The position numbers and the translations under genes were made by a program. From NCBI GenBank assembly GCA_023079485.1, contig CM041103.1, positions 10,474,503 to 10,538,502 on the forward strand: 64,000 bases of DNA, given 5' to 3'. This document shows positions 35,556 through 47,748 of the stretch, piece by piece. Within the stretch, counting starts at the first letter, position 1, and each line of letters opens with the position of its first letter. The notes below the pieces were generated by a model. It had not been told where the DNA came from. It saw only the letters and a program-made list of their open reading frames with translations, and searched no databases. This DNA is from Archilochus colubris (lineage: Eukaryota; Chordata; Aves; Apodiformes; Trochilidae).

Positions 35556-38500
35556 CTTGATCATGGAAACGTGAAAAAAAAAGAGAGAGAGAGAGAAGAA
35601 AAGTCTGAAGATTAATGAAGGCTTTTTTGTTTTTAAACACAACACAAAATGACACGGAAGATGGGTGAGACTCGATTTTACAGAGGGTATTAAACCCCAC
35701 GATTTATTCTGCTCATGAAAATAACTGCAGAACAGTTTCATTCCTGTCTTGAGCTGAAACGTCTCGAGCCGCCCGGCGCTCACTCACCCCCTGGCTCTCG
35801 CAGGAGCCCTGTCACTCAGGTAATTAACATGCACTTTGGTATCTGAAGTCCAAGGACTGTGCATACTTGTTAGCTGGAAGAGTAAATGCCAGATGCTAAG
35901 GCTAAACACATACCACAGGTTTGCTCTGACATTTGGAGAGCTTACAATGAATGTACTTTGCTTCAGAGCTATTGACAGTTGGAGATTAAGGTAGTAGTAA
36001 TTCTTTATCCTGGGAGTGTGAAGGACAACAGTTAACACATCAAAGAGTTAGAGGCAGCAACAGCAATGAGCCAGAGAGTCAAAGAGCTTTTAATTTTTCA
36101 GGAAAGTAAAAGCCAGGTATGAGAACCTCTTCCTAAAGCAATTTCTGAGACAATTTCTGAGTGCATCCGACCTCGGGCAGCTTTTGATATTCTGCTGTGA
36201 GAGAAACACCACTTGAGATCCCTTCTGTTAATAAAGATGCCCCAGCCAATGCATCAAGTGGGAGCTCTGCCTGCTCTGAGGTGATGGAAAGGAGTCGAAG
36301 GCAGTGAGGGCAGGGTGGGTGCAGGAGGGACACCCATGGGGGGGATGGACAGAGGCACTTCACTTCTGACCCTCAGCATGGCCTTGCATGGGTTTCTTAA
36401 CAAAGAGGCAGCTCCAGTGCAATAAACCCTGCAGTAGGTTCCTGCTGACTGGCACCGTCAGCCCAGACTCCTCCAGTCTCCAGGAAAGACCTCTCCAGGC
36501 CAGGGAACCAGCATGGGAAGTTTGCTCCAGCTCTGTCTGAAGCCAGTGGAGATCTCAGCAGCGGGGCTGGACCCCATCGGGGTTTATCCGGGAGCTCCTG
36601 GGGAGCTCCTACCTCTGCTCTGATTTATTCTGAACACACAGAGCTATTTTTCTGCAGCAACAAGTCTCTCCATTTCTGATTAGATTTATATATACCTATA
36701 ACATACTACTAATCATAATCTAAAAGTGGAAGATAAAAGTGTTTGGATGAATTTTGATCCTGGGATTAAGCAGCCTATGATCCCCAGGCGGTGCGCGGCG
36801 GCTCCCAGCGGTATCTACACAGTGCTCAGCCCGTGCCTGTTTATTTCACAGCTCAACAGCTGGATTGCCTTAGAAATTAATCACCTCTGTCATTAAATCA
36901 GATCTTCCAGAGTTAAGCATTACAAACCTTTTTTCTTTTTTTTTTTTTTAAAAAAACCCCACTATTGATAAATGGATTGTTTGCTAAGTAAGCAGTGCTG
37001 TTAACACCACCATGAAAAATCGCTCTGCAGCATTTGACCACAGCCCCTCTTCCTCACCAAGTGCAAAAATGAAGTTTTATTCTGATTCCAAATGACTCCA
37101 AAGCAGATCAGTCAGCTCATGACTGTTGGGGCTGCAGGGGACCAATGTGCAGGCAATGCCTGAGCTCTGCCCTGGCGAGCAGTCCCTGTCCGGATGGGCA
37201 GAGCAGTGGATGGCATCTGCCCGTGGTGGTTTTGGAGCTGGCAGCTCAGTGCAGGATCCCATCCATCCCACTGTCCTGCTCCAGGATGCTCTGCAGGGCT
37301 GGGGATGCTCCTGTCAGGTGGATTTGCCTCTCCCCAGCCAGACCCAGCTGTGCCTGGCAGCCTGGGAACCAGTGGAGTGTCCGGGGGCTCTCGCTTGCAT
37401 CACCAGTGCTCAACGCTCTCTAGGTCAGGCAGATGAAATCATAAATTTATAATACAACATTGCTTCAATTTTCCTCTTCATTTGCTGCTGCAGTGCCCAG
37501 CTCTGCTCTAACGAGTCCAAGCCTGATCCGTGCAGGGAAATTGTTGGGCTGAATATCAATAGCACATTAACACCATGCCCATGTGGATGCTTCATCAAGC
37601 CAAATTATGGCCATGCTGACCTACCCACCGTTTCCATTAGGTGCTGTTCTCCTCCTGCACTGGGCACCCAACAGTTTGTTTGCTTCAGAAATCCTGGGGA
37701 GTGATCAATCTCTCCAATTATCCTCTGTTGTTAAACGAGAAATCCAAGTTGTGCCTGGGTTGCCTCCTCTGAAGTGAGACTCTCCTGTTCATGGCAGCAG
37801 AACTCAGACCAGTGTTCAGGTACAGACCCGGATGGAGGTGACACCCAGGTGCCACCGGGGCTCCTGGTGTGCATGGCAGGACCAGGAGAGGCTTCTGAGC
37901 ACCTGGAAGGCTTCTCAGCCACCAAACCAGTCCTACTCTGCTTCAGATGTGTGTGTTCCTGCCACGGGGGACTCAGAGCCTGTTCATGGGCACCCAGAGG
38001 GCTGGGGAGCAAACGTTTGCTGCCAGGTGAGCTGCCAGGATGAGAGATGAGGGACAGTGACACCACTCCAGCCTGCTCGTTACGCCGAGGGGCTAATTAA
38101 AGCTCCTGATCTCCCCCAAGAAGGCTCATGGCCCACAAGGAGAACAAGCCCCAGACAGCCCAGAAGCAGTCTGGGCAAAAATCTCAGCCTGCCCACGCTC
38201 TCCGAGTCAAAAATTCCTTTCAGAAGAGCACTTTAATTTTGTTCCAATCAACCAAATCATCACAGCAGCGGCTGCCTACGCACCTTTAGACCCCGACTGC
38301 CGCAGGCTCCTCGGGGAGGCTGTGATTAATGAAAAAGACCAACTTCCTTAATAGCTTTGGAGGGAGCTGCTCCCCGCTCTTTCCTCTGGGTTGTCTCATG
38401 CACTTGTTCCTCTGATTCCCTCCTCTGCCCGCCATCAGCAGCTGGAGAAGGTGACCTTGAACAAGGGCTTCTGGATCCAGGTGCACAGCTCCTTCCCCAG

Positions 38501-40692
38501 CACCACCAGTGGCTCTGCTTGTGCCCAGCCCGTGTGGGCAGGGAGGAACGAGTGGGGCAGGGCACTGACCTGGGAGCTCCTGCCAAAGGGTCTGGGGTGG
38601 GATGGTGCCGTGTGTGCCTCTTATTTGATGGGTTAATTACACCCCTCATCCCACGGCGATGGGGCCACCCCACCTCCAGGCTTGGGAAGGAGAGACTGGG
38701 TGTCCCCGCTGAGCTGCTGCCCACAGACCCCCTGGAAGCCAACTCTTACCCTCAGCCTTTGAAAAGAGGGATTTGCACTGGCCACCCAGAGAGCCTCCTC
38801 GCTCCCCTCTGCTGCAATTTCCTTGTTTAGTGCTTAATTATTTAACACGGTGCCACTGTAGCGAGGAGGAACTTGGAAGATGAAAAAAAACCCAGCTAGG
38901 GCAGATAATGAAGCATCTGGTCTTCAGCATGAATCAATCATTAAATCTAGACAAGTCACCCTGATTTCAAATATAATAAGAGCACATTATGAGGGGGGCT
39001 GGAGCAGAGCCAGTCCAGGTGACCTGACCCATCCCACCACAGCAGGATGAGGATTTGCCAGCAGGCACCCACACTGCTGCCTCTGTGCAGATGCAGATCC
39101 ACTCCCCAAGGGCTTCTCTCCTAACTTCTTGTGGCTTGAAACAACCTTTTTCCGGAGGCAGCTCCAGTGGAAATGACTCAGGCTGCACCAAAAGGCTGAA
39201 TTTTCCTTTCAGGTCACAGGGTGGGCTTCCCTAACCCTTGCCTGGCTGCTAGGAGAAGTGTTGAGGTGAATCTGCCCAGGGATGCTGCCCCAGGGCTTTC
39301 TGCCCAGCCTGGGTGACCTGGGCCATCTCCCAGCAGCTGTGCAGGACCAGCTGGAACCCCCCAAACCACCAGCACTGCGAGTGGAAAAAAAGGAGAGAAG
39401 CCACAGAAGTAAAGTACAGATGCTCAGGCACACTGGGTACATACAGTTAATGAAATCACAGACTGACTAGAAGAAGATAAATATTTTAACCATGAAATGT
39501 GATTTCCAAACACTATAGGGCAGGGTGGCGGTGCTGTGTGGGGACAGAAAAATAGATGATCAGCTGAAATAACTGAATTACACATCCCAGAAATGGATCA
39601 CTCCAGCCACACGAACAGAAGTACTATTAATTCCAAGATAAAGCAAACATGGCAGGAAAGTTTTCCCTATCAAACCAAGTGGTGCCTGAAGTCAGACATC
39701 TCACTGCAACAGCCTGGCACTTGCAGGAACTGAGTTCTCAGAGCTGATGCCTGCTCCAGAAGCCCTGGGGTCCTCCCTCCAGCATCCCAGACAGCCCCTG
39801 GCTCTGCTCAGCCCAGCTCAGGACAACTGAGCACCAGCCTTCAAGGCTGCTTTTGTGCCCAGCTTGTGGGATCATCTCAGCCCAGGACAGAAAATTCAAA
39901 GTATCCCAGAACACCAGGGATGGCAGCCCAGGGAAAGGCTCATTTCTGCTGGGAACACTTGTTGCTCAGGTATGCTTGAGGGACACAGCAGGTGACAACA
40001 GAGGGGAAGTCCAGTGATGCAAAAAGTTGAAAATACAGGGGTTTTACAAAAATACATTGGCAATGGATTAGCTACATTTTGGCACAGCAAATGTGAGCAC
40101 AGAATATCAAGAGGTTGTCACGTTCTAGAGAAAGAACTATCTAGGCAGAAACAAATGAGAATCAATTACTACTAAAAAGACCTCATGCACAAATAGAATT
40201 TTACCATTAAATATAATTTATCCCATTTAATTAGTATTTTCTGGACACAATACTCTGGACTAAAATAACATTCCATCTCCTTGAAACTTGTAATTATTGT
40301 TGTGACCTGGACTATTAAGTGTTCCCCTGCTTTCCCCATCTCACATGCCGTTTAAGGACCAGCAAGATTTTCAATTATCTATGCTGAACTGTCAAAGATA
40401 CCTTTAAAAGAAGGGGAATAATGTGTGACTCAATTCCTCTTAAAAAGGGGAGAGATCATTTTTAGTCAGAATGAACACACTCCATCTTTCATCATTCTAT
40501 TTTGGCGAGTAAAACAGGCTATTTAAAACATCCATTTAAATGCAAATTTTTATATTCCAGGAGGCAGGGGGGGGGAGAAAGTTCATAATTTACTACAGAC
40601 AGGATGATCTTCCCCCTCCACTCCTGCTGAAGTTTTGGGCTCTCCCCCAGCCAGGATCTGTGTGCAGGAATCCGGGAGGCCCCGGCACTTAC
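35556..40692 (-). other. MSI2: MSI2 intron, about 5.1 kb
   Basis: No other gene is supported. The AT-rich segment at 36640-36780, with retained CpGs near 36790, looks like possible conserved non-coding sequence. The rest is ordinary GC-mixed intron. Confidence 0.85.
35571..35604. repeat. A9 plus (GA)n tract at the exon acceptor
   Basis: On the sense strand this reads (CT)n then nine T, ending about 16 bases before the acceptor of exon 35481-35555. It therefore forms the polypyrimidine tract and could bind U2AF and PTB, whose preferred sites are UCUU/CUCUCU. Confidence 0.8.
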
Positions 40693-40807
40693 CCAACATT
40701 CCCATCCCCAGCATGAAAGCGTCCATGGTGTACGGCAGCCCACGGGCCCTGCCTCTCGTCCCTGGTGGAAACATCACTTCTTTAGGTTGTGCTTTCTTAC
40801 ATTCTAC
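40693..40807 (-). CDS. MSI2: MSI2 exon: post-RRM2 basic linker
   Basis: This 115-bp exon encodes [12 protein letters not shown], then [16 protein letters not shown] and [10 protein letters not shown] plus the first base of a Gly codon. [12 protein letters not shown] closes RRM2 (the C-terminal strand contacting RNA in Musashi and hnRNP-type RRMs). It is followed by an RGRARG basic patch, which could act in nuclear import or RNA binding, and then a Met/Gly-rich hydrophobic segment that starts the tail. The acceptor is CAATAG/GT and the donor is TTGG/GTAAGT. Entry is phase 0, matching the previous exon, and exit is phase 1. The sequence appears identical to the mammalian MSI2 that I remember. 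Confidence 0.95.
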
Positions 40808-40886
40808 CTATTGAGCAGAAACATGTACAAATGAGATGCAAATGAATTCCATGTAAATGTCAAACACAGAACCGATCTGCTGAAGG

Positions 40887-40907
40887 GTGTGTATGTGTGT
40901 GTGTGTG
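40887..40907. repeat. (GT)n microsatellite
   Basis: An alternating GT tract with one TA interruption, about 80 bases upstream of the acceptor of exon 40693-40807. Confidence 0.8.
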
Positions 40908-41112
40908 GTTTATTTTTAGCACTTGCCTCCCCGCACTGTCTCCCCCTCAAAGGTGAACTTTAAGAAGAGTGTAAAGGGATTTAAAAGAGCAAACGTGTGT
41001 CTCTTTAAACACACAGAGCAACCCCCCACCGGAAAGATGGAGAAATGCTGATTTCAGAAGTTGCCGAGTTCCTGACAGGGAAATGGGGCTGCTTTCCCCT
41101 GCCCGGGACTGC

Positions 41113-41197
41113 AGGAGGGAAGGAGGGGAGAGGGAAGGAGGGAGGAAGGGAATAAAAGAGGGAAGGAGGGAAGGAGGGAGGGAGGGAGGGAAGGAGG
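41113..41197. repeat. (GGGA/GGAA)n purine-rich repeat
   Basis: About 85 bases almost entirely of G and A on the plus strand, mostly GGAA and GGGA units, with one AATAAAAG interruption. The MSI2 sense strand is therefore a long pyrimidine tract, 300 bases upstream of an acceptor. It may form a triplex or H-DNA structure. Confidence 0.9.
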
Positions 41198-42136
41198 TCT
41201 CCAGCACAGCTCCAGTGCAATCGATAACAGAAAATGACTCCCGGCGATCATTACAAAAAGCTCCTTTTAAAATAGGAATAAAGAATCGATATTTCTACCT
41301 GGCAGAAAAAAATTCTGTAAACCCCACTAATAAACGATCTGCATTCTTTCACTTCCAGTTACTCCTGCTGCCTCTTCAAGTTGCTTAATGCCACCTGAAC
41401 CACATGGGGACCCAGCCCAGGACGGGCAGCAGGACACCCAGGACTCCCCTGGCTCCCACCTTTTTGGATGGCAAAAGGCAGAAATAAGGCACTTTTCCCA
41501 GTTCTGCTCTGGTGTTGCCCCAGCCGTGAGCAGCTCTGGAGCCAGTCAGAGCCATCCCCAACCCATTTCTGGGGCTCTACACCTCGGTCCATGCTTTGAG
41601 CCCAAGGAAACTGCAGAAACGCAGTGCCCGGGGAAGCCCTGAGCTGTGCCACCCTCTGCCTCACCAGCACGGGAGATTCCCTGACCCAAGAGCAGACCTC
41701 TGAGCTTTTTGCCTCTCACTTTGTTCTTCAACTGATTCCTCCTCCTCTTTGCACATTTATGCTCCCCCAGCCCTGGCCAGACCAGTGTGGAAGCAGGAGA
41801 GCTGCAGGCTGTGTCCCCTGGCACAAGCAGAGGAGGGAAGGTGGGTGCTGGCCCCAGGCAGGGGGCTCAACCCCTGGGTGCCTAACAGCCCCACCAGTGA
41901 CTCTATTCATTGTCTGATGAAGACCAACTGCCCGTTCCTAGGCAACCCCATCAGCAAAAAACTCAGGTTTATACAATTTTCATTTAGGTAACATAAAGGT
42001 TAACTGGCTGTAATAGGAGTATTTTAAACAAAACCACCAATTCTCCCCCTTCCTGCTGCAAACCTCCCCAGACTGTTCTGACTCTGCTCCCCACAAGACT
42101 TCCCCAAACTGCAGAGCTCAGACACTGCCAATCTGT

Positions 42137-42164
<28 letters not shown>
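42137..42164. repeat. (CA)14 microsatellite
   Basis: Fourteen perfect CA units in the intron between exons 40693-40807 and 47666-47748. It is likely to be polymorphic. Confidence 0.95.
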
Positions 42165-42167
<3 letters not shown>

Positions 42168-45100
42168 TCTCCTGCAAACAACCTGCCCAGCCTGGGGGTG
42201 CCAGGTGAAATGCTGCTGGAGTTCAGCTTTGGCTGCGTTTCTGCCAAGAAGCATTCTGAGCTCTGGCAGGTGGGAGAAGGGCAGAGAGGGAGTGGGACTG
42301 CTGGGGAGGGAGGGTGTGCACAGCCCCAACACATTGCCCGAGGGACACAGGGAGAACAGGGGAGCAGGAATACTGTTAACAGACACCCTGAAACTCAGGC
42401 AGAGCCACAACAACCACCATCCCCTCCAGCTCCTCTTCAGTGCTACCAGGGCACCAAATTGTTCAGGGGAGGAACATCCTTAGATGGTCACCCATAGGTG
42501 AGAGCTTTACAGGTCCCTTCCATCCCACTGCATTCTGATACCAGCAGCAGTGGAGTGAGGACCTGCATGTCCTCCAGCCTAACTGGGCTGTGGCCCCCCC
42601 AAACCCTGGTGTCCCCAAAGCCAGTGACCTGTTCTGACAATTGTCCCCAGGTGCCCAAGGGCTGTGGTGAGCTTGGAACACCAACCACCAGCTCCCAGCT
42701 CCCATCAGCATCCCCTCAACAGGTCCTTTGCAACAACACTTCTCCAGGGTGAGCTCCAGGAGCTGTCACTTCATTTCACAGCTGCATTTTTTGGGTTCCA
42801 AGTGCCAGGGCAGCACTGGTTACACCTCGGTGCCATGAACAGCCGGGATGATGTAAACAACCCAGCCTGGCTCGACGGACAATTAACAGGAAAATGAAGT
42901 TTGAATTAGCACCGTGAGAAACAATAACCCAGTAATTAGCTTCTGCAACCACAAACCAGGCTGCTGCTGCTCTCACAGGCTGGTGTCACTGAGGCTGCCA
43001 CAGCACAGGAGGACACAAAGGGAACGACAGTGAATGGCAAGGAAGTTTTAACTGGGATTTAAAGGGGAAGAAAAAGTCACCAGTAGGAGAGAAAAATAAT
43101 TCTTAAGCCTTTGTAAATAAATACACCCCATGTTGAGGGCAAAACTGCTGTTACCCAGCAGAGAGGCTTTCCCCTCTGGGATGACATGCAAGCCCCAGCC
43201 CTGCTCCACCATCACTCAGCAAGGAGCTGCCTGACCCTGCTGAGATTTCTACCCTCCTAAGTCAGCATCACCAGGCCTTGAGGTGCTCTGCAGAAGCTGC
43301 CCAGGCACCATCCCATCAGCAAATGGGGAAAACGCAGTCAAAGGAGGTCAAACACCATGTCAGCAGCCAGGCAGTGGGCTTGAATGGGGCCACTTCATCA
43401 ACAGAAGCTGCTAAAGCATTAAAAAAAAAGGATGGAGATGGCCATAACCATCCCCCAGCCATGGCTACCAGCAGGGTAACACACTGGAGGCAGCAGGGAT
43501 GTTGTACAGGAATGTCACACGTGTTGGCAAAGCAGGACGTGGAATGGGGCTTCTCCAAGAGGGGATGGACCTGGATGTAGGAGTCAGTGCCCAGCTCTGA
43601 ACCCAACCACCCAGAGCCTGCACAGTGAAGGTTCTTTGGACATAAATCTAGATCCTGCACAAGCTTTCAGTTCAGCATTTCTGTACATCTTAATCATTTC
43701 CAGATTTTTTCTGCCTCCCTGGGAGGAGGGATGTGCTCCTCTCTCAGCCACCTAACAAAGACAGTTTGAACTCGAAGGCTTAAAAAAAAATAAATCAGGA
43801 AAGGAAAATTCACTATTTTTGTTTAGTCTAGTTCGGAGAATTAACTTTACACTGGGGTACTCTTGGGTCAGGCTGAGCACTCAGAGCCACCAGAAGAGGG
43901 GTGGAGATGGGAAGTGAAAAGCCTCTTATACCCAGCACAACAAAAGGGGCTGTCAGCCCCAGCCCCAGGGGGGCTCAGAACCCCCAGCTAACAGCCTCCA
44001 GAGACACAGGGGCTGTTCCGAGGAAAGCAGAACGTGCACAATGCACAAAACCCCATTTTACCACCCAAAGACAAGAAAACTTTGTCTTGCCAGCACCATG
44101 CAATTTGCAGCTAGTCGAGATGTGATCACCTGGGGGAGGCTGCAGTGCTCCTGCCACAGCCAGTCATAACTACTGCTCCTCTAACAGAGATCTGTGTTTG
44201 CCCAGTCCTGCTGGGAAGGTTAGGAGCACATTTAAAAAAACCCCAACGTTAGATCATTGACAAAGATGGGGTGGGACAATGGGATGTCACGTCCTCAGAC
44301 TGTAGGAGAAGTCAGCAGGCAGAGGAGAGCTGAGCAGCCTGCCAGAGCTTCTCGTGATTTATCGATTCAGTTTGTCCCCAGAACACTTGATGTCACCCAG
44401 CTCTGGGCAGCTCTTGCTGTCCTGTGCAGGCTGGAGAGAGAGCCCAGCCACCCATGGAGGAGCTGGCAAGGTAGCAAGAGCTCTGTCACCTACATCCCAT
44501 TGGAGACAAGGCTCCAGGAGCACACCCGCCCTGCCAGCTCTCTGCAGTGTCCTTCAGGTGACAGATGGGTTTCCAGAGCTCCTGCACCTTCTGTGGCCTC
44601 TGCAGAGGACCTGTCACCACCACCATCACCAGCCTCTTGGCATGTTCACACCAGTGCCCACCTATGCTCTCCAACAACCACCACCACGGGTCAGGCTCCA
44701 GCTCTACAAGCTGGTCACGATCCTACAGCAGGAGCTCTGGCACTCCCCTGTCACCTGCTGCCACCCAGACCCCCAGACAGCCACACCTGGGCCCTTGGTG
44801 CCCACATACCCCACTCACAATCACAGCTCCCTTCTGGTAGGTCCTACAGATGTGCCAACTGGAGGGACAATCCCAACTTGGAAGAGTTTTCCAGGGAGTG
44901 CAGTAGGGTCCCTCATACTGGAACATCTGGGGGACTGAGCTCTGCCTTCCGTGGCATTCAGCTGGCAAAGGGCCCAGTGACTTCATAAGAAGTTTGGACA
45001 AGGTTGGAGATGCTTTGCTGGATGCACATCATGTTTCCTCCACTCCTGGTTCCTGCAGGGACTTCAGACACTGGTGGCTTTATTTGTCCTTTTGCACATG

Positions 45101-47665
45101 GTGGGGTTTGGTCTTTCCATGGGTGGAGGTGCCTTAAACTACCAAGTATTTGGATGAAAACCCAAAGGCACGTGGTGTGTGATACACTGAAAGCCCTCAC
45201 AAACCCCACAAAACCCCACTGGGGAGGGAAAGCAGCAGCCACAGGTGCTGTGCAGCCTCAGAGCCTATTTTAAAACAGTCAAATGTTTCTGTCAGCTGCT
45301 CCAGAGCCTGACCTGAGATCCTGACTTCAGTGCAAAGACCCAGGCCAGGCTCAGCTGTGTCCCACTGTGCCCGTGGTGTGAACAGCTCTGTGGGATTGAA
45401 AGAAATTACCCCATCACATTAATTTTCCTGCTCATTTTGCAACCCCTTAGGTTTCTCTTTGCAAAGCAACCTGCTTGTGTTCAAGGAACAACATTCTGGG
45501 AGGAGCTTGTTTGGGGTTTAGTTGTTGCCCCCCCAGTGTTTGGAGAGCATCTTTGGCCTCCCACGTAAATTCCAAGTTTCATTTATTAAATACCTCACTG
45601 GCATTTTCTTTTTGCTTTCACACTGCTCGTTTAATATTACATTTGACATTCTAAGCTTTATGGATGGCAACAGAAGCAGAATGGGTGGGCTAAAAATAAC
45701 CTGCCAGGGAGATGGGAGGCTAGAAATAGGCTGGGGAACAACAGCAGCCCTGCTACCCCTTGCTTACCCCCATGATTTGGGAAATGACAGCATTCATGGG
45801 ATGAGGAAGAGCAAGCTAAGGGTGAGCTGGTGCCCGTGGAGCTGTGGATGGCCAAGCAGAGCAGCTCAGGGATGGGGACAGGGTGTCCCAGCTCACTGAG
45901 CAGCTGCAAACCCCCTTGCCCCAAGCTGAGGCTGCCAGAACTCATCCCAGAACTCATGCTCAACACCAAAGGGGGACAAGTTAAAAAGGAATTAGGAGCA
46001 GTCAGTCTCTGAGGGTGCTGTGCAAAGTGTCTGCTCCCAAGCCTGTCCCCCGGGCAGCTGTGTGTCACCTCCAGCCATCTGCCCCAGCTCCCTGGCACAC
46101 ACCCCTGCATGGGGCTGGTCATTAATCTGCAGCCAGAGCAGCAATAGGATGAGTCAGTTCCCAAGACAGGAGCATGTCTCATCTCCTCCCTCGTGGGCAG
46201 CTTTTAAAATTCCTGCTGTAGAAGTGACAAGAAGAGAAGGCTCAAAGCCTCGTGGCATGTGGGTCGTGCACCAAGCAGTAGAGAGCCAGGCAGAGTGTAT
46301 TTTAATTACCTGCAACACCAAAACACAGACAGCCTACACCGTGACTTTTGCTCTTCCTGATGCTTCTCGAGTGTTTCTGCCCTGTCCCATCCTCCAGCCT
46401 GCCTGAGCTGCTGTTTCCTTCCCTTTCATCTGGGAAGAAATCCTCCCAGGCACCCTCCCACCACTCCTCCCCAGAGCAGGGGCTGCCAACACCTGGGGAA
46501 GATTTTTCCAGCACAGGAGTGCAGATCCTGCTGGGAAGCATCAAATAATGCCTTGCCTAGGGGTTGCTTTGCTGGGCCACACCAGGACCCTGCTCCTTCC
46601 AGCCCACACCCACGGCCATCCAGAGCATGGATACAGCACCAAGCAAAGGCTGAGCCCTGCTCCAGAGGAAAAACCCTTGTGTGGAATAACTAAACCCATG
46701 GAGTATGACAGGACACACACTCGGGACAAAAATCCTGGAGTGTGGCACTGCAGCTGGTGAGCTCACCTAGATCTGCATTTCAGGTGTTTCTGATTTGCTG
46801 CTGGGTCTGTGTCAGGATGCTGGGGGGTGTGGGGGTGGCTGGGGCTCATTCTTCTGGGTTTGTTTTAAGGCAGATTAAGTGGCTTTTAGTAACTACAGAG
46901 CCTTTCCCCCAAGCCACACGTATCTGGAGTGAGGTGTGGCTGGTAGGAGACCCCAGACACAGCTGGGGCAGGGCAGGGACAAAGCCCAGGGCACCCACCC
47001 AGGAGGGAGGGAGAGGTTTCCTGGGGAGCCAAGGGGCATTGTCCCATCCCTGCCCTGCCCTCCCACCCCCCAGCTTCCCGAGGGGACCCTTACTTTTATT
47101 TCCAATGCATATTACAGTGAGGAACAATATGAGGAATATTATTTCAGTGCCCTGGGAAAAATTAGCAAGTCAAATATTGAATCAGGCCTCCAGCATATGC
47201 CAAGGAGATTGCTTTGATCTTATCCACACTAAAAGCTCTATTATTGAATTTAAAGTCTATGAACACATATCAGACCAATATACAATGCATATCTGAATAC
47301 ACATTTGAGAAGCAAGGGATGTTTTGACAAAGGGAAAAAGAATATTTTAGCTGAAAAAATCAAAGTTACTGCATCAATTGAAATACAAATGCCCCTTTTT
47401 CATCTGGCTCAGTGGCTTTACTGACAGGGCAACCCGCAATCTGGGACCTGTCTGTCATTTAGGAGGAATTTCACCCAGGTCTGGGGCTCTGGGGTTGGGG
47501 CTGGGTGGAAAGGGAGTGCAGTTGGATGGCACAGAGCCATCCCAAGGGGCAACACCCAGCAGCAACATCACAGGGACCAGGAGCTGGCTCTGTAACAGCT
47601 TCCCCAGTCCAGCACAGGTCTGTGACAAAGGGCCAGAGCTCACACCACACAACAAAACCACTTAC

Positions 47666-47748
47666 CATTTTATTATTGATTTCGTGGAAATGAATTTCAC
47701 AGACTTTTTCCACCACGTCTTCATTTTCAAAAGTTACAAAGCCAAATC
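47666..47748 (-). CDS. MSI2: MSI2 exon: end of RRM2
   Basis: This 83-bp exon reads (G)[12 protein letters not shown], then [15 protein letters not shown]. It begins inside the RNP1 motif of RRM2: the upstream exon would supply the preceding R-G, and FGFVTF carries the two RNA-stacking phenylalanines. The rest covers helix 2 and the last strand region of RRM2, around residues 152-178 of a 328-residue MSI2. The acceptor (AACAG/GA) follows a long pyrimidine tract with an uninterrupted T run on the sense strand. The donor is ATG/GTAAG. Entry is in phase 1 (two bases complete a Gly codon) and exit is in phase 0 after Met. An open frame crosses the same interval on the plus strand, but it is only the antisense shadow of this exon. 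Confidence 0.95.

Larger units (their letters stand above)
40808..47665 (-). other. MSI2: MSI2 intron, about 6.9 kb
   Basis: This intron holds simple repeats (GT at 40887, GGAA-type at 41113, CA at 42137) and GC-rich sequence near 44250-45000 in which overlapping frames stay open by composition. I see no supported gene. Confidence 0.85.
1071..47748 (-). other. MSI2: MSI2 gene, 3' half (partial; 5' exons outside window)
   Basis: Six minus-strand coding exons plus one alternative terminal exon join with consistent phases into the C-terminal part of a Musashi-family protein. MSI2 is a cytoplasmic RNA-binding translational regulator with two RRMs that recognise UAG-core motifs in target mRNAs and a disordered C-terminal tail; it is known in stem-cell and neural progenitor biology. 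I assign MSI2 rather than MSI1 because of the segments [57 protein letters not shown] and the C-terminus GPLIATAFTNGYH, which I recognise from vertebrate MSI2. The exons for RRM1 and most of RRM2 are not in the window and must lie above base 64000. The lower bound given is the most distal AATAAA that I see; transcripts could extend further. Confidence 0.95.

Noticed and set aside
41054..41251. Ser/Pro/Leu-rich minus-strand frames
   Set aside because: They are translations of a GGAA-type simple repeat.
44257..44988. Longest open frame in the window (243 codons, plus strand), with a second long overlapping frame
   Set aside because: No domain or family resemblance. Two frames are open at once because the DNA is GC-rich and poor in stops, and it lies inside an MSI2 intron with no splice or poly(A) context.
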